Assembly (NCBI GenBank): GCA_016219375.1
Contig: JACRNC010000011.1
Span: forward strand, 124,001 to 188,000
Source: Burkholderiales bacterium
GTDB lineage: Bacteria; Pseudomonadota; Gammaproteobacteria; Burkholderiales; Burkholderiaceae_C
Direction of reading: 5' to 3'
DNA length: 64,000 nucleotides
Part shown: piece after piece, positions 49,467 through 58,801 of the stretch
Layout of the letters: the number at the start of each line of letters is the position of its first letter
Position numbering within the stretch: the first letter of the stretch is position 1
The notes under the pieces: generated by a model
Told to the model about the DNA's origin: nothing
Seen by the model: the letters and a program-made list of their open reading frames with translations, nothing else
Database searches by the model: none
Translations under genes and position numbers: made by a program

Positions 49467-49469
49467 TCC

Positions 49470-50492
49470 ATGACCGTTGCGCCGGCCGCATCCGGCCACA
49501 GCGGCGCACCGGCCCACAGGCCCTCTGCCGCACCCACCGCCATGCCGACCGCCACGCCCCCCGCCATGCCCGCTGTCTCACCCATCTCGGTGCCCGCCGC
49601 CACGACCGGCCCCGGCGAGCCGCCGGCCGAGCCCATCACCCTGACCTGCGCCGACGGCACGCGCCTGCACGGTCACTTCCTGGCGGCCAGCGGCGGCACG
49701 CCCGGGCTGCCGGTGCTGATCGCCCCGGCCACCGGCGTGAGGCAGCACTTCTACCTGCGCTTTGCCGCCTGGCTGGCCGCGCAGGGGCATGACGTGCTGG
49801 TGTTCGACTACCGCGGCATCGGCTTGTCGCTGCACGGCCCGCTGCGCGAGTGCCGCGCGGCGCTCCACGAGTGGGGCCAGCAGGACCAGGTGGCCGCCAT
49901 CGAGTGGCTGGCTGCGCGCAGCGGGCAGCCGCGCATCGGCCTCGTCGGCCACAGTGCCGGCGGGCAGATGATGGGCCTGCTGCCCAACCATGAGCGGCTG
50001 GCACGCGTGGTGGGCGTGGCCGCCTCCAGCGGCTGGTTTGCGGCCATGCGCCCGGTCTTCGGCTTCAAGGCACGGCTGGGCCTGCGCGTGCTGCTGCCGG
50101 CGGGCATCGCGCTGCGCGGCTATGCGCCGTCCTCCAGGGTGGGCCTGGGCGAAGACCTGCCCGCGCGCGTGGCCCTGCAGTGGGGCCGGTGGTGCGCGGC
50201 CGGTGGCTATGCCACCAATGCGGTCAAGGGCCGGCCGCAGCAGGACTTCCATGCCCAGGTGCGTGTGCCCATCACCGTGCTGCATGCGGCCGACGACGAC
50301 ATCGCCAATGCGCGCACGGTGGCCGACCTGCTGCGCACCTTCCCGGCCGCGGACAAGCGCGTGCAGTGCATCGCACCGGCTGATCACGGCCTGCGGCGCA
50401 TCGGCCATATCGACTGGTTCCGCAGCTCGCACCAGGCGCTGTGGCCGCTGATGGCCGCACCGCTGCGCGGCGACGCTGCGATGCCGGCATGA
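49470..50492 (+). CDS. Alpha/beta fold hydrolase, serine aminopeptidase-like
   Basis: [24 protein letters not shown]. Confidence 0.88.
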   Translation: MTVAPAASGHSGAPAHRPSAAPTAMPTATPPAMPAVSPISVPAATTGPGEPPAEPITLTCADGTRLHGHFLAASGGTPGLPVLIAPATGVRQHFYLRFAAWLAAQGHDVLVFDYRGIGLSLHGPLRECRAALHEWGQQDQVAAIEWLAARSGQPRIGLVGHSAGGQMMGLLPNHERLARVVGVAASSGWFAAMRPVFGFKARLGLRVLLPAGIALRGYAPSSRVGLGEDLPARVALQWGRWCAAGGYATNAVKGRPQQDFHAQVRVPITVLHAADDDIANARTVADLLRTFPAADKRVQCIAPADHGLRRIGHIDWFRSSHQALWPLMAAPLRGDAAMPA

Positions 50493-51037
50493 GGATCCTC
50501 GGCATCGACCCCGGCCTGCAGATCACCGGCTTCGGCGTGATCGAGTGCGAGGGCCCGCGCTTGCACTACGTGGCCAGCGGCACCATCAAGACCGCCGGCG
50601 TGGCCACGGGCGACCTGCCCGGGCGGCTCAAGGTGCTGTTCGACGGCGTGCAGGAGGTCTGCGCGCGCTACCGGCCCGATGCCGCGTCCATCGAGATCGT
50701 CTTCGTCAACGTCAATCCGCAGTCCACGCTGCTGCTGGGCCAGGCGCGCGGTGCGGCGATCGCGGCCCTTGTCGCCGCCGGCCTGCCGGTGTCGGAGTAC
50801 ACGCCGTCGCAGATGAAGAAGGCGGTGGCTGGCAGCGGTCAGGCGGCCAAGGCGCAGGTGCAGCACATGGTGGCGCGGCTGCTGCAGCTGCCCGGCGAGC
50901 CCGGGCGCGACGCAGCCGACGCGCTGGGGCTGGCCATCTGCCACGCGCATGCGGGCGCCTCGCTGGCCGCACTGGCGCGCGCCACCACGCTGGCTGCGCG
51001 CAGCACCGGGCGCTACAAGCGCGGCCGCAGCTATTGA
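50489..51037 (+). CDS. ruvC: Holliday junction resolvase RuvC
   Basis: [55 protein letters not shown]. Confidence 0.97.
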   Translation: MRILGIDPGLQITGFGVIECEGPRLHYVASGTIKTAGVATGDLPGRLKVLFDGVQEVCARYRPDAASIEIVFVNVNPQSTLLLGQARGAAIAALVAAGLPVSEYTPSQMKKAVAGSGQAAKAQVQHMVARLLQLPGEPGRDAADALGLAICHAHAGASLAALARATTLAARSTGRYKRGRSY

Positions 51038-51050
51038 CCGATGTCCTGCG

Positions 51051-51081
51051 GCCGGTGTCAGCCCATGCTGACGACACCGGC
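51051..51081. other. Perfect-arm stem-loop downstream of ruvC, no T-tract
   Basis: GCCGGTGTC-AGC ccat GCT-GAC-GACACCGGC (12 bp with 3-nt bulge). Confidence 0.6.
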
Positions 51082-51206
51082 CCGCACCAGCCTACAGACA
51101 GCCCAAGCGCCCGCGGCGGAAGCTGGCAACGCCTGCTGCGGGGCGCGAGGGTGCACGACAGCGGCAGGCGTTTCTCCAACGAACATTGATCACAAAGGAG
51201 TTCGCC

Positions 51207-51518
51207 ATGAAGGCTTCTTCCCGTCTCGCTGCGCTGGCCGTCGTTGCCGGCCTGGCCCTGTCCGGCTGCGCGGTGATCCGCGACCAGCAATCCGCCGGCG
51301 CCTACATCGACGATGCCGCCATCAGCACCTCGCTGAAGGCCAAGTACGTCGAGAGCAAGACCGTCAGCGCCGGCTCGGTGCAGATCGAGACGCTCAACGG
51401 CGTGGTGCAGCTCAGCGGCTTCGTCAAGAGCGCCGCCGAAAAGGCCGAGGCCGAGCGCATCGCGCGCGAGACCAAGGGCGTCAAGGAAGTGAAGAACAAC
51501 CTGCAGATCCGCCCCTGA
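51207..51518 (+). CDS. BON domain lipoprotein
   Basis: Lipobox LALSGC; BON pattern VQIETLNGVVQLSGFVKSAAEKAEAERIARETKGVKEVKNNL. Confidence 0.92.
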   Translation: MKASSRLAALAVVAGLALSGCAVIRDQQSAGAYIDDAAISTSLKAKYVESKTVSAGSVQIETLNGVVQLSGFVKSAAEKAEAERIARETKGVKEVKNNLQIRP

Positions 51519-51556
51519 CGCTGCGCTGAGCAGAAGCGCCCGGCACCGCGCCTAAG

Positions 51557-52009
51557 ATGCCGGCCGCCATGCGCCCTGCTCATAGCCTCGATCGCCTGCC
51601 CGCGCGACGCAATCGCGTGGGCACGCGCGCTTGTGGCAGCCGGCCAGGCAGCGCGCGGGCGGCCCGCCCGGGCTTATGGGCCACGCTGGGCCTGCTGCTG
51701 TGGGCGTTCATCGCTTCTGCGGTGCTCCCGGCCTCTGCTGCGGCGCAGGCCATCCGCGTGGCCACCGCCTTCGAGGTGTGTGGCTCCTTTGGCGCGCGCA
51801 AGGTGGACGCGCACGGCGAGCCCGTATCGGCACAAGACGCGCATCACCACGACTGCTGCATCACACCGCCACTGGGCGCACCGCCGTCGTCCGCACTGCA
51901 CGCGGTGACCCGGCTAGACGCCGTGGCCCCCGCAGCACGCCTGACTGCTGCCCGCCTGGGCAGCGAATGGCTGGCCCCGCTGTCTCGTGGGCCGCCTGCC
52001 CGCGGCTGA
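51557..52009 (+). CDS. DUF2946-like small exported protein (His/Cys motif)
   Basis: TM/signal helix then VCGSFG...AHHHDCC; precedes a TonB receptor. Confidence 0.55.
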   Translation: MPAAMRPAHSLDRLPARRNRVGTRACGSRPGSARAARPGLWATLGLLLWAFIASAVLPASAAAQAIRVATAFEVCGSFGARKVDAHGEPVSAQDAHHHDCCITPPLGAPPSSALHAVTRLDAVAPAARLTAARLGSEWLAPLSRGPPARG

Positions 52010-52411
52010 ACGCCCGGGCCCCTTCTTCCTGTCTGCTCGAGCCCAGGCTCACGGCCGCTCGCCGGCCGCCGTGCTGCGCCTGCTGACGCCGCCGGTGTGC
52101 GTGCTGCGTGAGGCTGCGGCACGAGGCCGCTGCACGAGGCCGCGCAAGCCGGCGGCGCACAAAGCCGCCCAAGCCGCAGCAACTGCACGAGCGATCGCGC
52201 AAGCGACCCAGCGACTGCAGACAGAGCGCTCAAGAGGCGGGGCACAACGCAGCGCGACACCAGCCGCGCCGTCCCGGGCTTCGGCTTCGACCATGTGCCC
52301 ACCCAGCCGCCCATGCGCTGCCGCGCGCGTCTTGACGCGACGCGGGCCGGCCGCACGGGCGCCTCCTGCGTCTTGCCTTTTGCCTTGCGCCCACCCGGGT
52401 GCACCCTTGCC

Positions 52412-54688
52412 ATGCAACAAGCTCATTCGCTGCCGCGCGCAGCCCGCCGCCCTGCATCCCGGCCGCAGCAGCCACCAGCCCTGGCGCCCCTGGCTGCCGC
52501 TTCTGCAGCCGCTATCGCGACACTGGCCACGCTGGCCGCCCCGCACGCCGCAGCGCAGACGTCGGCCGATGCTGCGCGGGTCGAGTCCGTCACGCCCCTC
52601 GCCCCGCCCTCGCCCCTCGCTCCGCCCACGCCCGCCGCAATCCCAGCTCCTGCCCAAGCCGCAGGCGCCACCACGGCAACCACTCCGCCCCAGACCGACC
52701 TCCCGCCCATCGTCGTGCAGGCCGTGCGCGGCCGCGATGCGTCCACGCTGACCCAGCCCGACCTGCCCACCGCCCGCCGCCGCATGGCGCGCGTGCCCGG
52801 CGGCGCGGCCGTGGTCGATGCCGAAAGCTATGCCCAGGCCCGCGTGTCCAACCTGGCCGATGCGCTGGGCTGGGCCACGGGCGTGTTCGTGCAGCCGCGC
52901 TTCGGCGCGGAGGAGGCCCGGCTGTCCATCCGCGGCTCGGGCCTGCAGCGCACCTTCCACGGCCGGGGCATCAAGCTGATGCAGGACGGCGTGCCGCTGA
53001 ACCTGGCCGACGGCAGCTTCGACTTCCAGGCCGTGGAGCCGCTGTCGGCCCGCTACGTGGAGGTCTGGCGCGGTGCCAACGCGCTGCAGTGGGGCGCCAC
53101 CACGCTGGGCGGGGCGATCAACTTCGTCTCGCCCAACGGCTACAACGGCGACCGCGCCCGCGCCCGGCTGGAAGCCGGCAGCTGGGGCTACCGCCGGCTG
53201 CACCTGTCCACCGGCGACGTGGCCGGGCCCATCGACTACCACCTGGCCGTCAGCCAGTTCACGCAGGACGGATACCGCGACCATGCGGCGCAGGACACGC
53301 GGCGCGTGTCGGCCAACATCGGCTGGCAGCCGGCGCCGCGCTGGGAGACGCGCGTCTATCTGGGCCATGTCAGGAGCGACTCGGACCTGCCCGGCTCGCT
53401 GACGCTGGCCCAGATGGCCGCCGACCCGCGCCAGGCCGCGCCGGGCAACCTCAGCGGCGACCAGCAGCGCGACATCGAGTGGACGCGCATCTCCAACAAG
53501 ACGGTCTGGCGCGGCGAGCACGAGCAGGTGGAGGCCTTCTTCTATGCGTCCGACAAGCAGCTCTTCCACCCCATCTTCCAGGTGCTGCAGACCGACAGCC
53601 GCGACCGCGGCCTGGAGCTGCGCTACACCACCGAGCGGCCGCTGGCCGGCCGCGGCAACCGCTTCACCGTCGGCGCCTCGGCCGCGCGCGGCACCAATGC
53701 GGACGACCGCTTCGTCAACCGGGGCGGCCAGCCCGGCGCGCGCACCAATGCCTTTGCGCAGACCGCGCGCAACGTGGAGCTGTATGCCGAGAACGAGCAC
53801 CGCGTGCAGCCCGACCTGGGCCTGGTCATCGGCTGGCAGCTGGCCGAGAGCCGGCGTGAGTCCCGCGACCGCTACATCGTCGGCGGCGTGGACGAAGGCT
53901 TCGACCTGACCTATCGCGGCAGCAGCCCCAAGCTCGGCCTGGTGTGGGATGCGCGGCGCAACATGCAGGTGTTTGCCAACGTCTCGCGCAGTTTCGAGCC
54001 GCCCTCTTTCAGCGAGATCACCGGCGGCACGGCGCCGGTGCTCAACCACGCGCAACGCGGCACGACGCTGGAGCTGGGCACGCGCGGCAAGTGGGGCGGC
54101 CCGGGCCATGAGGCGGAGTGGGACGTGGCCGCCTACGAGGCCCATCTGCGCAACGAGCTGCTGTCGGTGTCAGCCTCGCCCAGCGTGACGACCACGATCA
54201 ACGCCGGCCGCACCGTGCATCGCGGCCTGGAAGCCGGCGCCAGCGGCAAGGCCCCGACCACCTCGGCGGGCCGGCTGGAGTGGCAGCTCAATGCGCTGTG
54301 GAACGACTTCCGCCTGGATGGCGACGCCACCCTGGGCAACCGCCGCCTGCCCGGCCTGCCCGAGGGCCAGGTGCGCGCGCAGCTCGGCTGGCGATCCAAG
54401 GGCGGCACGCTCTTGGCGGTCAACATGGAGGCCGCCACGCAGACCGAGGTGAGCTTCGACGGCGCCGCCCCGCCCGCTGCCGGCTACGCCATCTGGGGCC
54501 TCAAGGCCGCCGGCCAGCTCACGCCGCAGCTCGCCTGGTTCATCGAAGGCCGCAACCTGGCCGACAAGACCTATGTGGCCACCACCGGCGTCGTGCGCAG
54601 CCGCCAGGCCTGGCTGAGCAACGGCGCGCAGTACATGCCAGGAGATGGGCGCTCGGTGTATGCGGGGGTGGATTGGCGGTTCAACTGA
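52412..54688 (+). CDS. TonB-dependent receptor
   Basis: RGSGLQRTFHGRGIKLMQDGVPLNLADGSFDFQAVEPLSARYVEVWRGANALQWGATTLGGAINFVSP; C-terminal F-containing beta signal DWRFN. Confidence 0.93.
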   Translation: MQQAHSLPRAARRPASRPQQPPALAPLAAASAAAIATLATLAAPHAAAQTSADAARVESVTPLAPPSPLAPPTPAAIPAPAQAAGATTATTPPQTDLPPIVVQAVRGRDASTLTQPDLPTARRRMARVPGGAAVVDAESYAQARVSNLADALGWATGVFVQPRFGAEEARLSIRGSGLQRTFHGRGIKLMQDGVPLNLADGSFDFQAVEPLSARYVEVWRGANALQWGATTLGGAINFVSPNGYNGDRARARLEAGSWGYRRLHLSTGDVAGPIDYHLAVSQFTQDGYRDHAAQDTRRVSANIGWQPAPRWETRVYLGHVRSDSDLPGSLTLAQMAADPRQAAPGNLSGDQQRDIEWTRISNKTVWRGEHEQVEAFFYASDKQLFHPIFQVLQTDSRDRGLELRYTTERPLAGRGNRFTVGASAARGTNADDRFVNRGGQPGARTNAFAQTARNVELYAENEHRVQPDLGLVIGWQLAESRRESRDRYIVGGVDEGFDLTYRGSSPKLGLVWDARRNMQVFANVSRSFEPPSFSEITGGTAPVLNHAQRGTTLELGTRGKWGGPGHEAEWDVAAYEAHLRNELLSVSASPSVTTTINAGRTVHRGLEAGASGKAPTTSAGRLEWQLNALWNDFRLDGDATLGNRRLPGLPEGQVRAQLGWRSKGGTLLAVNMEAATQTEVSFDGAAPPAAGYAIWGLKAAGQLTPQLAWFIEGRNLADKTYVATTGVVRSRQAWLSNGAQYMPGDGRSVYAGVDWRFN

Positions 54689-54884
54689 GGGCTGGCTGCG
54701 GAAGGCAGGCAACGATCCGCGCGGCCTGCGAGCTGTCATCGTCGGTGGCAGCTCGCGGAGATGGCGGCGTCGCGATTGCCGCCTGGCGCCAGCCTTTGCA
54801 GGCGAGCGACCTGACAGCCGGTCAACCCAGCAGACCCCCTGCCGGCCGCCGCTATGCCATCGGGCACGGCGCTGCTAGATTCGC

Positions 54885-54992
54885 GGCTGCCCATCTGCAG
54901 CCACCCCTCAGGACGACGCGAAAGACTGGGGGGCGTATCGACGGGAGACGCCTGTAAAGCGCCTCCTGCGGACGCTGCAGGTGGGCTTTTTT
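54885..54992 (+). ncRNA. Candidate structured RNA: four consecutive hairpins, last an intrinsic terminator
   Basis: GGCTGC/GCAGCC; CCCC(t)CAG/CTGGGG; GGCGT/ACGCC; CCTCCTGC/GCAGGTGG GC TTTTTT. Confidence 0.5.
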
Positions 54993-55009
54993 GTGGGCCG
55001 TGCGGCTTT

Positions 55010-56119
55010 CTAGGCCGCGTCGCGCCCCGCGTCCGCTTCCGACAGCACCCGCGCCTCGGACACGGCCGGGCCGTCCAGGTCGGCGGGATAGGTCTCGCCG
55101 GCGGGCTCGCCTTCGGCCACTTCGGTCAGCAGCGCGGCGGCGGCATGCACCAGCGGCCAGGCCAGCACGGCGCCGGTGCCGTCGGTGCTGCTCATGCCCA
55201 GCTCCAGCAGGGCCGTGGCATCGAAGAGGTCCAGCGTGGCCGTGAGGCCGGGGTGCGGATGGCTGCGGCTGAAGGCCACGTAGTCCATCACCGCCGGCGC
55301 GATGCGCGAGGCCACCATCAGCGCCGCGCAGGCCGGCAGGCCATCGACGACGATCACGTGCCGCTTGCCCGCGGCCACCAGCATGGCGCCCACCATCATC
55401 GCCACCTCGTAGCCGCCGAAGGCCGCCAGCACCTCCACCGGGTCGGACACATTGCGGTGCCGCCCCTGCGCCCCCTGCAGCACCACCAGCTGGCGCGACA
55501 GATCCTGCTGGGCCAGTAGCGTGGGCGTGGCCAGCAGCTGGCGCAGCGACAGGCGGCGATCAGCCAGGCGGGCGATGACCAGGGCGGCGCTCTCGAAGGA
55601 GCCCTCGCCCACGCCGGCGCAGGCCAGGAAGTTGCCCGGCAGCGCGTCGGCGATCTCCATGCCGGCGCGGATGGCGGCATGCGCCTGCACCAGGGACATC
55701 GCGGCATTGACCCGGCAGTTGCGCGTGCCGTGGGCGATCTTGCGCGCCATCAGGCCATCGTGCGGCTGCAGCGCCTCGGCCACGCCGGCATCGACGAGGG
55801 TCAGCTCCACGCCCTGGATGCGGGCGAACACCGGCAGCGGCAGGCGGCCGGTCAGCAGCTCGCGCACCTGGGTGGCGGTGGAGCGCGTGGGCGGCAGGAT
55901 GCGGTCCACCACCAGCCCGTGGTCGCCGGCAAAGACCAGGATCTGCGGCTGCTCCAGCCGCGGCTTGAGGTTGCCCTGGATCAGGCCCAGGCGCACGGCC
56001 AGCGGCTCCAGCTCGCCCAGGCTGCCCACGGTCTCGCTGCGGCGCAGCAGCTTCTCGCGCAGGGCGCGCTCCAGCCCGGCGTGGGCGGTGGGCGTGACGG
56101 GGGAATGGGGCGCGCTCAT
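55010..56119 (-). CDS. cobT: CobT family nicotinate-nucleotide:base phosphoribosyltransferase (divergent)
   Basis: GSLGELEPLAVRLGLIQGNLKPRLEQPQILVFAGDHGL, LTLVDAGV, ALLELGMSSTDGTGAVLAWPL. Confidence 0.85.
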   Translation of the reverse strand: MSAPHSPVTPTAHAGLERALREKLLRRSETVGSLGELEPLAVRLGLIQGNLKPRLEQPQILVFAGDHGLVVDRILPPTRSTATQVRELLTGRLPLPVFARIQGVELTLVDAGVAEALQPHDGLMARKIAHGTRNCRVNAAMSLVQAHAAIRAGMEIADALPGNFLACAGVGEGSFESAALVIARLADRRLSLRQLLATPTLLAQQDLSRQLVVLQGAQGRHRNVSDPVEVLAAFGGYEVAMMVGAMLVAAGKRHVIVVDGLPACAALMVASRIAPAVMDYVAFSRSHPHPGLTATLDLFDATALLELGMSSTDGTGAVLAWPLVHAAAALLTEVAEGEPAGETYPADLDGPAVSEARVLSEADAGRDAA

Positions 56120-56214
56120 GATCGGGCGATTCTGACCAGCCCGCCGCGTGCGGCGCCACGGCACAGTCCCTGATCCGCAGCCCACATTCCTGGCCGCCTG
56201 CGCCTTGTGGCCGC

Positions 56215-57780
56215 TCAGCGCAGAAACAGCCGATACACCGGGTTACGCGTTTCCTCGACATACGGATAGCCCAGCGTGTCGAGGAAGGTCTTGAGCGCCG
56301 CCTGCTCCCCGCGCGGCACCTGCAGGCCTACGAGGATGCGGCCGTAGTCGCCGCCCTGGTTGCGGTAGTGGAAGAGGCTGATGTTCCAGTCCGGGTGCAT
56401 GCTGGAGAGAAACGTCATCAGCGCGCCCGGCCGCTCCGGGAAGGTGAAGCTGAACAGGCGCTCGTCGCTCGCCAGCTCGCAGCGCCCGCCCACCATGTGG
56501 CGGATGTGCGTCTTGGCCAGCTCGTCGTGCGTCAGGTCCACCGTGGCGAAGCCCTGGCGCTGGAAGTGGCTGGCGATCTGCCGCGACTCGCCGCGCGCGC
56601 TGGTGCTCAGGCCGACGAAGATGTGCGCCTGCTGCGCATCGGAGATGCGGTAGTTGAACTCGGTGACGCTGCGGGGGCCGATCAGGCCGCAAAAGCGCTT
56701 GAAGGAGCCGCGCTCCTCAGGGATGGTCACCGCGAACAGCGCCTCGCGCTCCTCGCCCACGTCGGCCCGCTCGGCCACGAAGCGCAGGCGGTCGAAGTTC
56801 ATGTTGGCGCCGCAGACGATGGAGACGAACGTCTGCCCCTTCTTCTTGTGGCGCTGCGCGTATTGCTTGATCGCCGCCACGCCCAGGGCGCCGGCCGGCT
56901 CCACCACGGCGCGGGTGTCGGTGTAGATGTCCTTGATGGCCGCGCACACTGCGTCGGTGTCCACCACCACGTAGTCGTCCACCAGCTCGCGCGCCAGGCG
57001 CAGGGTCTCGCTGCCCACGGTCTTGACCGCGGTGCCGTCGGAGAACAGGCCGACGTTGGGCAGCGTCACCCGCTTGCCGGCCTTGACCGAGCGCACCATC
57101 GCGTCGGAGTCGACCGTCTGCACGCCGATGACCTTGATCTCCGGCCGCACGGCCTTGATGTAGGCAGCCACGCCGCTGATCAGCCCGCCGCCGCCGATGG
57201 CCACGAACACCGCATCGATCGGCCCCTGGTGCTGGCGCAGGATCTCCATGGCCACCGTGCCCTGGCCGGCGATCACGTCCGGGTCGTCGAAAGGGTGCAC
57301 GAAGACCAGCTTGCGCTTGCGCTCCAGCTCCAGCGCGTGCTCGTAGGCGTCGGAGTAGCTCTCCCCGAACAGCACCGCCTCGCCGCCCAGCGCGCGCACG
57401 GCGTCCACCTTGACCTGCGGCGTGGTCACCGGCATCACGATCACCGCCGTCGTGCCCAGCCGCCGCGCGCCCAGGGCCACGCCCTGCGCATGGTTGCCGG
57501 CCGAGGCGCAGATCACCCCGCGCTTCAATTGCGCGGGCGAGAGCTGCGCCATCTTGTTGTACGCGCCGCGCAGCTTGAAGCTGAACACCGGCTGCGTGTC
57601 CTCGCGCTTGAGCCACACCTGATGGCCCAGCCGCGCCGACAGGTTGCGCGCCGGCTGCAGCTCGGACTCGATGGCCACGTCATAGACCCGCGCGGTCAGG
57701 ATCTTCTGCAGGTAGTCGAGCCGGGTCAGCGGGCGTGCGCCGCTATGGGCAGCACGGGACGGCGCGGCAGCGCGGGGCAT
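56215..57780 (-). CDS. ilvA: Threonine ammonia-lyase, biosynthetic
   Basis: KREDTQPVFSFKLRGAYNKM PLP lysine motif; two ACT-like C-terminal domains; 521 aa. Confidence 0.95.
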   Translation of the reverse strand: MPRAAAPSRAAHSGARPLTRLDYLQKILTARVYDVAIESELQPARNLSARLGHQVWLKREDTQPVFSFKLRGAYNKMAQLSPAQLKRGVICASAGNHAQGVALGARRLGTTAVIVMPVTTPQVKVDAVRALGGEAVLFGESYSDAYEHALELERKRKLVFVHPFDDPDVIAGQGTVAMEILRQHQGPIDAVFVAIGGGGLISGVAAYIKAVRPEIKVIGVQTVDSDAMVRSVKAGKRVTLPNVGLFSDGTAVKTVGSETLRLARELVDDYVVVDTDAVCAAIKDIYTDTRAVVEPAGALGVAAIKQYAQRHKKKGQTFVSIVCGANMNFDRLRFVAERADVGEEREALFAVTIPEERGSFKRFCGLIGPRSVTEFNYRISDAQQAHIFVGLSTSARGESRQIASHFQRQGFATVDLTHDELAKTHIRHMVGGRCELASDERLFSFTFPERPGALMTFLSSMHPDWNISLFHYRNQGGDYGRILVGLQVPRGEQAALKTFLDTLGYPYVEETRNPVYRLFLR

Positions 57781-57929
57781 GGGCAGCACTCCAGGCAAGG
57801 GATCGTGGGGAGCCGGGGATGATAAGAGCCGGCCTCAGCGGCCTCCGGCTGCGCGAGCCGGGCACCCGCCACGCCTGCACTGCAGGCCGGCGCACCACGA
57901 AAAACTGTGTGCCCTGCATCCCCGGAAAT

Positions 57930-58044
57930 AAAAAAACCCGGGGTCTTGCAACCCCGGGTTGAATCCACCAATGGAGGAGGGTGGAGGAGACAAACAGTGT
58001 TGCGATAGAGCCGCTGGTGAGCGGCTGGTTTCGCAAACACTGTG
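57930..58044 (-). ncRNA. Candidate sRNA (CU-rich, two hairpins, intrinsic terminator) upstream of ilvA
   Basis: Minus strand: -35 TTGCGG, 18-nt spacer, -10 TACAAT; hairpin ACAGTGTTTGCGA...TCGCAACACTGT enclosing AGCCGCT-CACC-AGCGGCT; CTCCTCCACCCTCCTCC; terminator AACCCGGGG-ttgcaaga-CCCCGGGTTTTTTT. Confidence 0.65.
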
Positions 58045-58113
58045 TCAAATTGTAGAGGCTGGCCCGGGTTTACCGCAATAGCAGACGCTCACGTACACGG
58101 ATGGGGCTGCCGA

Positions 58114-58166
58114 CCAGCCCAACCAGCCCAACCAGCCCAACCGGCTGATCGGCTGATCGGCTGACC
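58114..58166. repeat. Adjacent 9-bp (aaccagccc) and 8-bp (cggctgat) tandem repeats
   Basis: ccagcccaaccagcccaaccagcccaaccggctgatcggctgatcggctga. Confidence 0.85.
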
Positions 58167-58281
58167 GGGCGAGAGCGAGAGCCGGCCCACAATTCAGGCC
58201 CCCACCGGCGTCGCCCCTCTCCTGGCGCGAGCCGCCGGCGTTTCATCACCTCAGCCCGCGGCCCGGCCGCTCGCATCGAAC

Positions 58282-58704
58282 ATGGACTGCACGATCAACT
58301 GGATGCCGGCCAACGGCATGGCGTTCTCCGCCGAAACCGGCAGCGGCCACCTGCTGACGATGGACGGCGCCCCCGACGGCGGCGGCCGCAACCTGGCCCC
58401 CCGCCCGATGGAGCTGCTGCTGGCCGGCACCGGCGGCTGCACCGCCTACGACGTGGTGCTGATCCTCAAGCGCGGCCGCCACGACGTACGCGGCTGCCAG
58501 GTCAAGCTCACCAGCGAGCGCGCCGCCACCGAGCCCAAGGTCTTCACCTGCATCAACATGCACTTCATCGTCACCGGCGTGAACCTGCCCCCGGCAGCGG
58601 TCGAGCGTGCCATCCAGATGTCGCACGACAAGTACTGCTCCGCCAGCATCATGCTGGGCAAGACGGCCGAGATCACGACCAGCTTCGAGGTGGTGGCCGC
58701 TTGA
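58282..58704 (+). CDS. OsmC family protein
   Basis: PRPMELLLAGTGGCTAYDVVLILKRGRHDVRGCQVKLTSERA. Confidence 0.93.
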   Translation: MDCTINWMPANGMAFSAETGSGHLLTMDGAPDGGGRNLAPRPMELLLAGTGGCTAYDVVLILKRGRHDVRGCQVKLTSERAATEPKVFTCINMHFIVTGVNLPPAAVERAIQMSHDKYCSASIMLGKTAEITTSFEVVAA

Positions 58705-58801
58705 GGCGCTGAACCGCCTGCCCTGGCAGGCACGACCCAGCCGGCCGCGGGCTGGCGATGCCCCGGCCGATTCCAGGACGCCGCAGGCGCTCGCCGGCGC
58801 G

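Noticed and set aside
54900-54960. Cobalamin riboswitch suggested by GACGGGAGACGCC near cobT
   Set aside because: Only the B12-box-like core is vaguely matched; other conserved elements are absent and the element is convergent to cobT, not upstream of it.
57726-58048. Leader peptide for ilvA attenuation (MFAKPAAHQ... or MTQCLRNQPLTSG...SIATLFVSSTLL)
   Set aside because: Both frames lack an ATG (GTG/TTG only), no clear RBS, and they run through the terminator; sRNA interpretation preferred.
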